NCBI GenBank assembly: GCA_002479035.1
Contig: DLLA01000133.1
Coordinates: forward strand, 554-11,599
Direction: 5' to 3'
Length of the DNA: 11,046 nucleotides
Origin: Bacteroidales bacterium UBA7574
GTDB lineage: Bacteria > Bacteroidota > Bacteroidia > Bacteroidales > Paludibacteraceae
In this document: piece by piece, positions 1-7,386 of the stretch
How positions within the stretch are numbered: the stretch's first letter is position 1
How the letters are laid out: every line of letters starts with the position of its first letter
Position numbers and translations under genes: made by a program
The notes under the pieces: generated by a model
Databases searched by the model: none
Told to the model about the DNA's origin: nothing
Seen by the model: only the letters and a program-made list of their open reading frames with translations

Positions 1-148
1 TTCAACAAGTGGGGGTGGTTCTGCGACAAAGAGCGCAGAATGGTGAATAAAATTACTCTGCAAAGCATTTAGCCATACTCGGAATTTATAGGAGAGGGTA
101 TTGACATTCGCTCGGTATCCTCGTGGTATCCTTTCGACAAGGTCAGCA
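1..148. other. Non-coding or unresolved left edge
   Basis: No confident gene is visible here. A plus-strand frame open from the window edge stops at 70-72 and could be the last 23 codons of an upstream gene, but two other frames also enter from the edge and close within about 50 bases, so the choice is arbitrary. The part after 100 contains degenerate GGTATCCT/CG motifs that resemble the tandem repeat starting at 149. Confidence 0.25.
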
Positions 149-192
149 TTATCCTTCGGTTATCCTTCGGTTATCATTCGGTTATCCTTCGA
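149..192. repeat. 11-bp tandem repeat, four copies
   Basis: The unit TTATCCTTCGG occurs at 149-159 and 160-170, as TTATCATTCGG at 171-181, and as TTATCCTTCG plus A at 182-192. It lies about 100 bases upstream of the holB promoter and is not coding. Decayed units may extend to about 113. Replication slippage would make the copy number variable. Function is unknown. Confidence 0.85.
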
Positions 193-208
193 GGAAGACA
201 GCGGAGGC

Positions 209-236
209 AATTAAAAATGAAGAATTAAGAATGAAA
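209..236. repeat. A-rich 14-bp tandem duplication
   Basis: AATTAAAAATGAAG (209-222) is followed at once by AATTAAGAATGAAA (223-236), matching at 12 of 14 positions. From memory, similar A-rich spacer repeats occur between genes in Bacteroidetes. It could act as an upstream A-tract or be slippage debris. Confidence 0.45.
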
Positions 237-285
237 AATAGTATGCTTTGCGTGGCAATTAACAAAAAGGGCGGTGCGGGGTGGA

Positions 286-317
286 TTTGGATTATTGGGG
301 GATTTTTTGTAACTTTG
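286..317 (+). promoter_or_regulatory. Bacteroidetes-type promoter for the holB operon
   Basis: TTTG at 286-289 is followed, after 20 bases, by TAACTTTG at 310-317. This fits the Bacteroidetes primary-sigma consensus of TTTG around -33 and TAnnTTTG around -7. Transcription would start near 323, giving a leader of about 57 bases to the holB ATG. It is the only good forward promoter seen before the eight-gene run. Confidence 0.75.
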
Positions 318-352
318 CGGGCTATTTGCAGGACTATGCAGCCATGTGGTAT

Positions 353-396
353 GATATATGCAGTTTTGTGAGGTGATATATGCAATTTCGTGATGT
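353..396 (+). repeat. 22-bp tandem duplication across the holB start
   Basis: Bases 353-374 and 375-396 match at 19 of 22 positions, and each copy contains GATATATGCA. The second copy holds the holB ATG (380). The first holds an out-of-frame ATG (358) that opens an 11-codon frame ending in TGA at 391-393, so it overlaps the true start. It could be a decoy start or a small regulatory upstream ORF, or just a recent duplication. Confidence 0.6.
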
Positions 397-1516
397 GATA
401 GGGCAAGAAGAGGTGAAGCAACAGTTGCGGCTGTCGGTTCAGGAGGGGCGTGTGCCTCATGCGCAGTTGTTTACAGGTCCGTCGGGCGTGGGGAAGTTGC
501 CATTGGCATTGGCATACGCGCAGTATATAGCATGCCCGAACAGGACGGCAGAGGATTCGTGCGGCGTATGCCCTACCTGCCTGCAATACAAGCACTTGCA
601 GCACCCTGACTTGCATTTTGCGTTTCCGATAGTGAAGGGTGATGCGGGGGACGTGTGTGACGACTTCATGGGCAAATGGCGTGAGCAGGTGCTGACGCAA
701 CCCTACTTTGACTTGGAGGACTGGTACCGCCGTCTCGGCGTGGAGACCAAGCAGGGGGTGATATACGAGAAAGAGAGCAGCGAGATAATGCGCAAGTTGT
801 CGCTCAAGAGTTTCGGCGACGGGTATAAGGTGATGGTGATATGGCTGCCTGAGAAGATGAATATCGCGTGCGCGAACAAGTTGCTGAAACTGCTGGAAGA
901 ACCGCCCGAGAAGACGCTATTTCTGTTGGTAAGCGAGCAGCCCGAACTGCTGCTGAGCACGATTGTGAGCCGCACCCAAGAGGTGCGCGTACCCCGACTG
1001 AGCGAGGCGACTATCGCTGCGGGGCTGGGCGAGATGAGCGACCAACAGCGTGCAGACATCGCCCATATAGCCAACGGCAGTTACCTTGCGGCGATGAAGA
1101 TAGCCGACCAAGACGAGGAGAACCAGCGGTACTTCAACGACTTTGTGGCGTTGATGCGCAATGCATGGTTAGTGGGGCAGCGGAAGGATTACAGTGCCCT
1201 GCTGCAACTGCGCAAATGGAGTACGGATATGGCGGACGCGAAAGTGGGTCGTGAGAAACAGAAAGCCTTCTTGCAATACGCGCAAAGGCAGATAAGGGAG
1301 AACTACATCTACAATTTCCACAAGGCGGAGATGAACTACCAGACAGAGGCGGAAAGGACGTTCTCGTCGAAGTTTGCGCCGTTTATTCATGCGGGCAACG
1401 TGGAGAAAATCATGGACGAACTGGCGCGGGCAGAAATGCAAATAGGGCAGAACGGGAATGCGAAAATCATTTTTTTCGACCTGTGTCTGCAAATGATAGT
1501 GTGTATTAAAAAGTAA
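380..1516 (+). CDS. holB: DNA polymerase III delta' subunit (clamp loader)
   Basis: This is the delta' subunit of the clamp-loader complex, which helps load the sliding clamp onto primed DNA in the cytoplasm. The N-terminal AAA+ fold begins with a GQ..V...L motif near residues 8-16 and has a Walker A-like loop, GPSGVGKL, at 33-40. The usual Ser/Thr after the lysine is Leu, as expected for a delta' that does not hydrolyse ATP. Zinc-binding cysteines C52, C61, C64 and C67 have the spacing of the E. coli subunit. A LLKLLEEPP segment and an IVSR motif follow at about 167-198, and the alpha-helical C-terminal part is less conserved. The length of 378 residues is normal for Bacteroidetes. It is first in a run of co-directional genes, and holB next to ricT is also the order in Bacillus. 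The start at 380 is chosen because it gives the conserved N-terminus. Confidence 0.93.
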   Translation: MQFRDVIGQEEVKQQLRLSVQEGRVPHAQLFTGPSGVGKLPLALAYAQYIACPNRTAEDSCGVCPTCLQYKHLQHPDLHFAFPIVKGDAGDVCDDFMGKWREQVLTQPYFDLEDWYRRLGVETKQGVIYEKESSEIMRKLSLKSFGDGYKVMVIWLPEKMNIACANKLLKLLEEPPEKTLFLLVSEQPELLLSTIVSRTQEVRVPRLSEATIAAGLGEMSDQQRADIAHIANGSYLAAMKIADQDEENQRYFNDFVALMRNAWLVGQRKDYSALLQLRKWSTDMADAKVGREKQKAFLQYAQRQIRENYIYNFHKAEMNYQTEAERTFSSKFAPFIHAGNVEKIMDELARAEMQIGQNGNAKIIFFDLCLQMIVCIKK

Positions 1517-1525
1517 ACAAGAGAT

Positions 1526-2740
1526 ATGACTAATGATTTTGTGATAGATAACGGCTCCTGCCAAATCAACGAAAAGGCTTGCAAGCACAATTCGCGGCAC
1601 ATGCTGCCCGTGATGGATTGGCTCGGCGACCTTCCCAAGGAGGAGAGCGACGTGGATTTGGTGGAGGTGCAATTCAAGAACACGCGCAAGGCATACTACC
1701 GCAATCCCGACCGTCTGCCCGTGGAGAAAGGGACGATGGTGGTGACGGAAGCGAGCCCGGGTACAGATTTGGGTGAGGTGACCTTGACGGGGCGGTTGGT
1801 GGCACGGCAGATGCTGAAGAACCACCTGAACAGCGAGCGTTGCGAGTTGCGCAGGCTGCTGCGTCTTGCCACCGAACAGGACCTGCAACGTGCTGCAGAC
1901 GCGCACACCAAAGAGCAGGCGACAATGATTCAGGCACGGCAGTTGGCCAAGTCGCTGGGGTTGGAGATGAAGATTGGCGACGTGGAGTACCAAGGCGACG
2001 GCAGCAAAGCGATATTCTACTATATCGCTGAGGGGCGCGTGGACTTCCGACAGTTGATAAAGGTGTATGCCGAGACTTTCCGTGTGCGCATCGAGATGAA
2101 GCAGATTGGTGCACGTCAGGAGGCAGGACGAATAGGCGGTACGGGTCCTTGCGGGCGGGAGCTGTGCTGCTCGACATGGATGACCCAGTTCACATCGGTG
2201 GGCACAGGGGCTGCACGGTTGCAGAATATGTCGCTGAACCCGCAGAAGTTGGCAGGGCAATGCGCGAAGTTGAAGTGCTGCCTGAACTACGAAGTGCCTG
2301 TATATGAGGAGGCTGCGAAGAATATGCCGCCCCGCAAACTGCCGTTGGAGACGCAAGATGCCACCTACTATCAGTTCTCGACCGACCCGCTGAAGGGTGA
2401 GGTGACTTACTCGACCGATGCGCGCAGACCTGTGAACCTGCGTGTGCTGACACCCGAAGAGGCGAAAGAAATCATCGAGATGAACCGTCGGGGCGAGAAG
2501 CCTGCCACCTTGGGCGGCAAGCAGACTACAGCCATCGAGATGGAGGTGGGGTATCAGAATGTGGTCGGGCAGGACGACTTGACGCGCTTTGACAAGAAGA
2601 AACGTCGTCCGAATGGCAATAATAACGGCAGGCGAGACAACCGCAACGGCAATAATCGCGGTAACCAACAGGGTGCTAACCGCCCTAACCGCGATAACAG
2701 GCAGAACCGCCCCAACAAACCACAGCCCAAGCAGCAGTAA
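1526..2740 (+). CDS. ricT: PSP1-domain protein, RicT (YaaT) homolog
   Basis: The protein belongs to the PSP1/RicT family. In Bacillus, RicT forms an Fe-S-containing complex that affects RNA processing and development; here partners RicA and RicF are not visible, so the role is uncertain. The PSP1 core spans about residues 40-275. The family signature is a cysteine-rich stretch with C209, C214 and C215 (in GPCGRELCC) and C246, C251 and C252 (in QCAKLKCCLNYE), likely Fe-S ligands. Two more cysteines, C12 and C19, lie near the N-terminus. Residues 358-404 form a disordered basic tail rich in Asn, Arg, Gly and Gln, of a kind often found in RNA-binding proteins. It starts 9 bases after holB, matching the holB-ricT pairing known from Firmicutes. 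The family call is firm; transfer of the Bacillus function is inference. Confidence 0.9.
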   Translation: MTNDFVIDNGSCQINEKACKHNSRHMLPVMDWLGDLPKEESDVDLVEVQFKNTRKAYYRNPDRLPVEKGTMVVTEASPGTDLGEVTLTGRLVARQMLKNHLNSERCELRRLLRLATEQDLQRAADAHTKEQATMIQARQLAKSLGLEMKIGDVEYQGDGSKAIFYYIAEGRVDFRQLIKVYAETFRVRIEMKQIGARQEAGRIGGTGPCGRELCCSTWMTQFTSVGTGAARLQNMSLNPQKLAGQCAKLKCCLNYEVPVYEEAAKNMPPRKLPLETQDATYYQFSTDPLKGEVTYSTDARRPVNLRVLTPEEAKEIIEMNRRGEKPATLGGKQTTAIEMEVGYQNVVGQDDLTRFDKKKRRPNGNNNGRRDNRNGNNRGNQQGANRPNRDNRQNRPNKPQPKQQ

Positions 2741-2741
2741 T

Positions 2742-3227
2742 ATGAACCCGACCCTACGCATATACCGTTTGTCAGGTATTGCCTTGATGACGATGCTGTT
2801 AGCGGCGTGCCAGCCCCGCGTGGTGTATAGCGAGTTTCACGAAATGCCCTTGTCCGGCTGGCACGAGGACTCGGTATTGCAATACGCAGCCGACATTACA
2901 GACAGCCTTGCCATGTACGATATTCTGTTTACGGTACGCCACAATGCGCAGTACCCTTATCAAAATCTGTGGCTCTTTGTGGGCGAGGAGATGGCAGACG
3001 GCACTATGCGTTATGACACGGTGGAGTGCTATCTTGCCGATGACCGAGGCAGGTGGTTGGGCTCGGGTATGCGGACGTATGAACTGCCGATGCTGTATGA
3101 AACGGGATACCATTTTGTGCGTGGCGGAAAGCATATATTCACCCTTCAGCAGGGTATGCGTGAGGAATGTTTGCGGGGTATTACCGATGTGGGATTGCAA
3201 ATAGTAGAGAGTCATGGGGAAGAATAA
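2742..3227 (+). CDS. gldH: Gliding-motility-type lipoprotein GldH
   Basis: This is a predicted 161-residue lipoprotein. A basic N-terminus (residues 1-9) is followed by a hydrophobic segment and the lipobox LLAAC, with C23 as the lipidated cysteine. The mature part starts with [14 protein letters not shown] and has the short beta-rich body expected of GldH. In Flavobacterium, GldH is needed for gliding. Non-gliding Bacteroidales keep homologs, so motility should not be assumed. The ATG at 2742 is chosen because it puts a signal peptide at the N-terminus, one base after the ricT stop codon. An in-frame ATG at 2589 would add 51 residues of sequence translated out of frame from ricT. The 3' end overlaps trmB by 14 bases, suggesting translational coupling. 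Confidence 0.82.
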   Translation: MNPTLRIYRLSGIALMTMLLAACQPRVVYSEFHEMPLSGWHEDSVLQYAADITDSLAMYDILFTVRHNAQYPYQNLWLFVGEEMADGTMRYDTVECYLADDRGRWLGSGMRTYELPMLYETGYHFVRGGKHIFTLQQGMREECLRGITDVGLQIVESHGEE

Positions 3228-3999
3228 ACTGCGCAAGTTTGCCGAGATGGAGACGTTCAGCAATGTCTTCCAATGCGGTGCCTGCGAGGTGCTGGCGGAC
3301 AGTCCTGTCAAAGCATTGGCGGGGCATTGGCGTGAACGGTATTTCCACAACGACAACCCGATAGTGCTGGAATTAGGCTGCGGACGCGGTGAATATACGG
3401 TGGGACTGGCGGCAGCCTTTCCCGAAAAGAATTACATCGGCATAGACATCAAAGGTGCACGGATGTGGGCGGGTGCCAAGCAAGCCGAGCAGGCTGGTAT
3501 GCATAACGTGGCGTTTCTGAGGACGAACATTGAGATGCTTTGCGAGTTCTTTGCCACGGATGAGGTGGACGAGATATGGATTACCTTCCCCGACCCGCAG
3601 ATGAAGAAAGCCACCAAGCGCCTGACTTCCACGTACTTCATGGCGCGCTATGCCCGACTACTCCGGCAGGGTGGGCGGATACACCTCAAAACCGACAGCC
3701 CTTTCCTATATACGTACACGCGCGCGATGATAAAGGAGAACCGCTTGCCGCTCTTGGCTGATACGCAGGATCTTTATGGTGCAACAGGGGATGCCGATGT
3801 GCTGACCACAGCCCGTATGCTGCAGACGCACTACGAGCACCAGTGGTTAGACCGCGGTTTGACTATCAAATACTTGTGCTGGCAACTGCCGCCCCATGAC
3901 GCACAGGGCAACATGGAGCAGGCTTTAATAGAGTCCGACATAGAGATAGAGAAAGATACCTATCGCTCCTATGGGCGAAACTATGTGTCTGCCACCTGA
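3214..3999 (+). CDS. trmB: tRNA (guanine-N7-)-methyltransferase
   Basis: TrmB uses S-adenosylmethionine to methylate N7 of guanine, usually G46 in the tRNA variable loop. The Rossmann-type SAM site is [11 protein letters not shown] (52-62), with the second strand at YIGIDIK (74-80). The family motif is FPDPQMKK at 125-132, followed by KRLT. The more common form is FPDPWPKK, so the Trp-Pro pair is replaced by Gln-Met. HLKTD at 157-161 and the DLY region around 186-188 are also typical. The 261 residues exceed the compact proteobacterial enzymes slightly because of an N-terminal extension of about 45 residues. Translation starts within the end of gldH, in another frame, which supports operon expression. 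Confidence 0.92.
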   Translation: MGKNKLRKFAEMETFSNVFQCGACEVLADSPVKALAGHWRERYFHNDNPIVLELGCGRGEYTVGLAAAFPEKNYIGIDIKGARMWAGAKQAEQAGMHNVAFLRTNIEMLCEFFATDEVDEIWITFPDPQMKKATKRLTSTYFMARYARLLRQGGRIHLKTDSPFLYTYTRAMIKENRLPLLADTQDLYGATGDADVLTTARMLQTHYEHQWLDRGLTIKYLCWQLPPHDAQGNMEQALIESDIEIEKDTYRSYGRNYVSAT

Positions 4000-4027
4000 T
4001 ACCAAACAATATCATCCAACGATAGAA

Positions 4028-4873
4028 ATGAAAGATAAACTGCCATACTATTACAACCTGCCGCGCAATGTGGTGATGGTGGTGTTGAGCACGGCGGTGT
4101 TTGCTGAGTTGTTTATCCTGATTTTCAAGCCTTTCGAGTCCCGCACATGGGCAGACAGCGATATGCAGTACATCCGCTGGGTGACGGTAGTGGTTTTCGT
4201 AGCGATGAGTGTCATCTCTGTCAGCCGCACGGTGATGTACTACTATGCCCAGAAACGCGACATCAGTTACATTGCCTATGCCGCGTGGATACTCTGCGAA
4301 CTCAGTATGATGGCACTTATCTATTCAGTCTTCCCATTTGTCATTTTGCCCGAATATGCCGAGGCGCACGGACTGACTTTCTTCACGATGTTCAAGGAGG
4401 CGATGTTGGATACCGCCTTTATCCTGCTCATTCCATATACTATTGTCTATCTGGTGATTAACCTGCAGGAGAAGAACCGCGAGATACAAAAACTGACCCA
4501 AAACACACGCTCTGAGATGCAACCCAATATGTTCAATTTCTATGACGACAAGGGCGACCTCAAACTCTCCGTAAAGCCCGAAATGGTCTTCTATATTGAG
4601 GCGGCGGACAACTACGTGGAGGTGCACTATATGAGCAATGGCAAGAAGCAAACCGCCCTTATCCGCAACAGCCTCAAGAACATCGCGTGGAGTTTTGGCG
4701 ACAAAGACCTGATGCGTTGTCACCGCTCCTACATTGCCAACCTCAACAAGGTGCAACTCTTGCGTCGCGTGGATGGCGAACTGATGTTGGATTTCGGCGA
4801 AGAAGCCATCCCAAACGTACCTGTATCGCGGGGCTATGCAAAGCAAGTAATGGAAAGATTTTCAAATAATTAA
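4028..4873 (+). CDS. Membrane-anchored LytTR-family transcription regulator
   Basis: The 281-residue protein joins four predicted membrane helices (about 15-33, 51-71, 80-104 and 123-145) to a short linker helix (147-160) and a C-terminal LytTR DNA-binding domain (about 177-278). LytTR hallmarks are YIEAADNYVEVHY (189-201) and the RCHRSYIANLNKV segment (230-242). There is no receiver domain, so it is not a classical AgrA/LytR response regulator; the membrane part probably senses a signal or tethers the DNA-binding domain. The start at 4028 is preferred, 28 bases after trmB. An in-frame ATG at 3971 would add 19 mostly polar residues and overlap trmB by 29 bases. Its targets are unknown, and its place between trmB and upp does not reveal them. 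Confidence 0.83.
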   Translation: MKDKLPYYYNLPRNVVMVVLSTAVFAELFILIFKPFESRTWADSDMQYIRWVTVVVFVAMSVISVSRTVMYYYAQKRDISYIAYAAWILCELSMMALIYSVFPFVILPEYAEAHGLTFFTMFKEAMLDTAFILLIPYTIVYLVINLQEKNREIQKLTQNTRSEMQPNMFNFYDDKGDLKLSVKPEMVFYIEAADNYVEVHYMSNGKKQTALIRNSLKNIAWSFGDKDLMRCHRSYIANLNKVQLLRRVDGELMLDFGEEAIPNVPVSRGYAKQVMERFSNN

Positions 4874-4877
4874 TGAT

Positions 4878-5540
4878 ATGCAAGTTATCAATCTATCCGA
4901 CAAACCGTCGTTGCTGAATCAGTATATCAAAGAGATTCGGTCGACCACTATTCAGAAAGACAGTATGCGTTTCCGCCGCAACATTGAGCGTATCGGCGAA
5001 ATCATGGCAGTGGAAATAAGCAGAGTGCTCACCTACAAAGATGAGAATGTGAAGACTCCTCTCGGCACAGCCACCGTGCAAGTGGTGCGTGACCCGATTG
5101 TATTAGGTACCATATTGCGTGCAGGATTGCCGTTTCATCAGGGATTTCTCAATATGTTTGACAATGCGGAGAATGCCTTTTTGAGTGCCTATCGCCGTGC
5201 AGTAGTGGGCAGAAACGGGCAAGAGAAGTTGGAGATTGTATCCGAGTATTTGGCAGCCCCGCGTCTGGACGGCAAGACACTCTTGCTTGTTGACCCGATG
5301 TTGGCAACGGGTATGTCGATGGAAGTGGCATACAAAGCACTGCTTAGTCATGGCAAGCCAAAACATGTGCATTTGGCATGTACCATCGGTACTAGACAGG
5401 CTATTGAGTACCTGCAGCAGAATATGCCGGAAGACACTACACTTTGGTGTGCCGCCATTGACCACGAACTCAACGAGAAGAAGTATATTGTCCCCGGTTT
5501 GGGTGATGCAGGCGATCTGTGCTTCGGCATAAAACTCTGA
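4878..5540 (+). CDS. upp: Uracil phosphoribosyltransferase
   Basis: Upp converts uracil and PRPP to UMP and pyrophosphate in pyrimidine salvage. The PRPP-binding loop is LLVDPMLATGMS (136-147), and the C-terminal uracil-binding signature runs through YIVPGLGDAGDLCFG (203-217). The RDPIVLGTILRAGLPF segment (71-86) is also characteristic. At 220 residues it is slightly longer than the roughly 208-residue E. coli enzyme, and it has no missing catalytic element. It begins 4 bases after the LytTR gene stop codon, so the two are probably co-translated. Confidence 0.95.
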   Translation: MQVINLSDKPSLLNQYIKEIRSTTIQKDSMRFRRNIERIGEIMAVEISRVLTYKDENVKTPLGTATVQVVRDPIVLGTILRAGLPFHQGFLNMFDNAENAFLSAYRRAVVGRNGQEKLEIVSEYLAAPRLDGKTLLLVDPMLATGMSMEVAYKALLSHGKPKHVHLACTIGTRQAIEYLQQNMPEDTTLWCAAIDHELNEKKYIVPGLGDAGDLCFGIKL

Positions 5541-5547
5541 TATTACT

Positions 5548-5931
5548 TTGTCTCGTGTGTTTCGATATTGGGAGAGCGTAGTGGTGGCAGTGGTCATCCT
5601 CTATGGCAGTCTTATCCGTGAGCCGCATTTCCACCTGCCGCCAATAAGCGGTGCGGATAAATGGGTACACCTGCTGATGTATCTCGGCTTGGGTGCAACA
5701 CTGTTTTGGGACCTTGTCCGCGACAAACAATCGGGCTGGCGATTGTGGTTGACAGCCATAGTAGCCCCTATAGTTTTTGGCGGTATCATTGAAATACTAC
5801 AGGAGAAATTCTTCTACCCCCGGACAGGCGACTGGTGGGATTGGTTGGCAGATATAACAGGAGCAATTATCGGTTGTGGTGTAGCCTATATGGTAAGCAG
5901 ATGGTGGTATGGACGAAGAACTGAGAAATAA
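5548..5931 (+). CDS. VanZ-family small membrane protein
   Basis: This is a predicted 127-residue membrane protein with four hydrophobic segments (about 9-23, 40-54, 66-82 and 101-118). The DKWVHLLMYLGLG motif (37-49) and the EILQ...GDWWDWLADITGAIIG stretch (82-109) are typical of VanZ-like proteins. The family name comes from a teicoplanin-resistance accessory gene, but most members have no known function and resistance should not be inferred. The start is TTG at 5548, 7 bases after upp; GTG at 5557 is a workable alternative, and no ATG fits. Its last 23 bases overlap dprA in another frame, pointing to coupled translation. Confidence 0.75.
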   Translation: MSRVFRYWESVVVAVVILYGSLIREPHFHLPPISGADKWVHLLMYLGLGATLFWDLVRDKQSGWRLWLTAIVAPIVFGGIIEILQEKFFYPRTGDWWDWLADITGAIIGCGVAYMVSRWWYGRRTEK

Positions 5932-6976
5932 GATTGCGCTTATTTGGGCAAACCAAACGCGCCCCCGGCGGGCACGTGAGGCATTGGAACACTATGCTAC
6001 TGCCACAGAAGCCATTGCGCATCACCCTGACCTCATCACGCACGAGGCCCTGCACCATGCAGACGATGAGATGGAATTCATCGCCCGCCATCAAGTGCAG
6101 ACTTTCTACTACAAAGATGCAGATTATCCCTACCGTCTTGCGCAATGTGTGGATGCGCCACTATTGCTCTATGCCAAGGGGAATATCAATATCAACCCCA
6201 AGCATGTAGTCAGCATTGTAGGCACGCGTATGCCCACCGAGCGGGGCAAAGATTGGTGCCGCGATCTCGTTTGCGACTTGGCACAGTTGGTGCCTGATGT
6301 TGCCATTGTGAGCGGACTTGCGTACGGTATTGATGTAGCAGCACATCGTGCTGCGTTGGAAGCAGGGCTGCCTACGCTGATTATTCCCGCTCACGGATTA
6401 GATCGCATCTATCCTGTCGCTCATCGCAGCGTTGCTGTTCAAGCCCTTGAAAATGGAGGAATCATTACGGAATACACCAGCGGAACGGAGCCTGAGCGAT
6501 ACAATTTTGTGGCGCGAAACCGCATCATAGCCGGTATGGCAGATGCGGTGGTGGTTGTAGAATCCAAAGTAAAGGGAGGCTCTCTCATTACCGCACAGAT
6601 GGCACAAGACTATGACCGCGAGGTCTTTGCTTTTCCAGGACGTGCCGACGACTTGACATCTGCCGGTTGTAACGGACTGATTAAGAAACAGCAAGCGCAA
6701 CTCATCGAAAACGCCGATGATCTTGTTACTGCTATGCAATGGCAAGTACAGACACACCCTGTGCAAACCTCGCTGGTCGAGTTTACCTGTGACCTTAACG
6801 AGAATCAACGCGCTATTATGGAATTGTTGCGTACTGCCGAGGATGGTCTGCATATCAACCAGATAGTGGTGGAAATGCAGATGTCCTACAATGACATATC
6901 CTCCGAACTGATTATGATGGAACTACACGACCTTGTCAAATCGCTACCTGGAGGAATGTGGCGAGCATTGCGGTAA
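5909..6976 (+). CDS. dprA: DNA-processing protein DprA
   Basis: DprA binds incoming single-stranded DNA during natural transformation and helps load RecA. An N-terminal helical region (about 1-65) precedes the Rossmann-like DprA core (about 65-275). The core carries SIVGTRMPT (102-110), the signature SGLAYGIDVAAHRAAL (135-150), the ARNRIIAGM motif (202-210), GGSLITAQMA (223-232) and FPGR (242-245). A C-terminal winged-helix domain (about 296-353) is present, as in full-length family members. The start overlaps the VanZ-family gene. It is the last gene of the packed run. It is intact, but competence cannot be concluded from this gene alone because dprA is widespread in non-competent bacteria. 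Confidence 0.93.
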   Translation: MDEELRNKIALIWANQTRPRRAREALEHYATATEAIAHHPDLITHEALHHADDEMEFIARHQVQTFYYKDADYPYRLAQCVDAPLLLYAKGNININPKHVVSIVGTRMPTERGKDWCRDLVCDLAQLVPDVAIVSGLAYGIDVAAHRAALEAGLPTLIIPAHGLDRIYPVAHRSVAVQALENGGIITEYTSGTEPERYNFVARNRIIAGMADAVVVVESKVKGGSLITAQMAQDYDREVFAFPGRADDLTSAGCNGLIKKQQAQLIENADDLVTAMQWQVQTHPVQTSLVEFTCDLNENQRAIMELLRTAEDGLHINQIVVEMQMSYNDISSELIMMELHDLVKSLPGGMWRALR

Positions 6977-7051
6977 TTATTTTCTTTGACCCATAGACCT
7001 GATTTTTACCTGCTTTATTTGTTCACTTTTCAGCGTCCGGAATGTGCAGGA

Positions 7052-7228
7052 ATGTCCAATACGAATAACAAGATTGAGGGCATTTTTACGGATTTGAAAA
7101 AGTCGTTGAACAATCATATGGGAATGTCTTAGCAGAACAGGAAACGATTTATAAGCGGCTTTTTCTTGCAGCGGTTGAACTGATTTCCCTTCTTTTTCAC
7201 CCTCAACGGATGGTGTTTTTAGACTGTT
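7052..7228 (+). pseudogene. DDE-type transposase C-terminal remnant
   Basis: The frame from 7052 reads MSNTNNKIEGIFTDLKKSLN and continues NHMGMS, then a TAG stop (7130-7132), then QNRKRFISGFF in the same frame. A one-base shift near 7165 leads into a second frame reading LAAVELISLLFHPQRMVF. The TNN.IEG....LK pattern followed by RKRFI.GF resembles the C-terminal end of DDE transposases, where the Glu is the last catalytic residue. The stop and the shift make it non-functional, and the N-terminal two-thirds is absent. The specific IS family is uncertain. Confidence 0.55.
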
Positions 7229-7230
7229 AC

Positions 7231-7247
7231 GCGGCTCCCCAAGCCGC
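7231..7247. other. GC-rich hairpin
   Basis: GCGGCT (7231-7236) and AGCCGC (7242-7247) form a perfect 6-bp stem around the loop CCCCA. No T-run follows on either strand, so it is not a standard intrinsic terminator. It could be a structured relic of the insertion element or a weak stop for readthrough from dprA. Confidence 0.3.
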
Positions 7248-7296
7248 ATACTACGCAATCCCCAACAGAGAGATTTTTAGGGGCATTTCATACCGC

Positions 7297-7318
7297 CATT
7301 TTGCCAGCCTGCAAAATG
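7297..7318. repeat. 8-bp inverted repeat CATTTTGC/GCAAAATG
   Basis: CATTTTGC at 7297-7304 and GCAAAATG at 7311-7318 are perfect inverted repeats with a 6-base spacer, CAGCCT. It overlaps the first copy of the 21-bp direct repeat. It may be a transposase or regulator binding site, or a transcript hairpin upstream of the recombinase gene. Confidence 0.5.
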
Positions 7319-7366
7319 ACCCATAGAGACATACTACCCACTTTTCAGCCTGCAGAATGACCTATA
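7305..7366. repeat. 21-bp direct repeat pair, 41-bp period
   Basis: Bases 7305-7325 and 7346-7366 match at 19 of 21 positions, both starting CAGCCTGCA and ending ATGACC(C/T)ATA. A more decayed relative begins at 7031. The second copy lies just upstream of the recombinase start and contains an alternative ATG (7357). They are probably ends of, or internal repeats in, the degraded element. Confidence 0.65.
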
Positions 7367-7386
7367 CGCCTAAAATTCTATACATT

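Larger units (their letters stand above)
6987..7366. mobile_element. Decayed insertion-element remnant
   Basis: The 410-base gap between dprA and the recombinase gene looks like a degraded insertion element. It holds the tail of a broken transposase (7052-7228) set among related short motifs. TGACCCATAGA occurs at 6987-6997 and again at 7317-7327. CACTTTTCAGC occurs at 7024-7034 and 7339-7349. A 21-bp direct repeat lies at 7305-7325 and 7346-7366. The 5' part of the transposase is missing. The exact ends cannot be set without intact copies elsewhere. Confidence 0.5.

Noticed and set aside
149..192. CRISPR array
   Set aside because: The 11-bp units are directly adjacent with no spacers, and there are no cas genes.
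182..700. Minus-strand open frame across the leader and start of holB
   Set aside because: It crosses the tandem repeats, the promoter and the holB AAA+ coding region, and shows no domain.
2589..2741. Earlier ATG extending gldH by 51 codons
   Set aside because: The added stretch is ricT coding sequence read out of frame, rich in Thr and Ala; the lipoprotein signal begins only at 2742.
1169..2761. A 530-codon open frame on the minus strand opposite holB and ricT
   Set aside because: It is antisense to two clearly conserved genes, and its translation is a run of Leu/His/Arg-rich sequence with no recognisable domain. It is a by-product of GC-rich codon use in the real genes.
3971..4027. Earlier ATG for the LytTR regulator
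   Set aside because: It would overlap trmB by 29 bases and add a polar stretch with no domain. It cannot be excluded, but 4028 is simpler.
5543..5550. TTACTTTG before the VanZ-family gene as a promoter
   Set aside because: It lacks the second-position A of TAnnTTTG and overlaps the likely TTG start codon; the gene sits in a tight co-directional run.
5548..5931. Glycopeptide resistance from the VanZ-like gene
   Set aside because: VanZ-family proteins are common and mostly of unknown function, and no van cluster is present.
6977..7258. Minus-strand 93-codon open frame after dprA
   Set aside because: It is antisense to the transposase remnant and includes the repeat debris; no recognisable domain.
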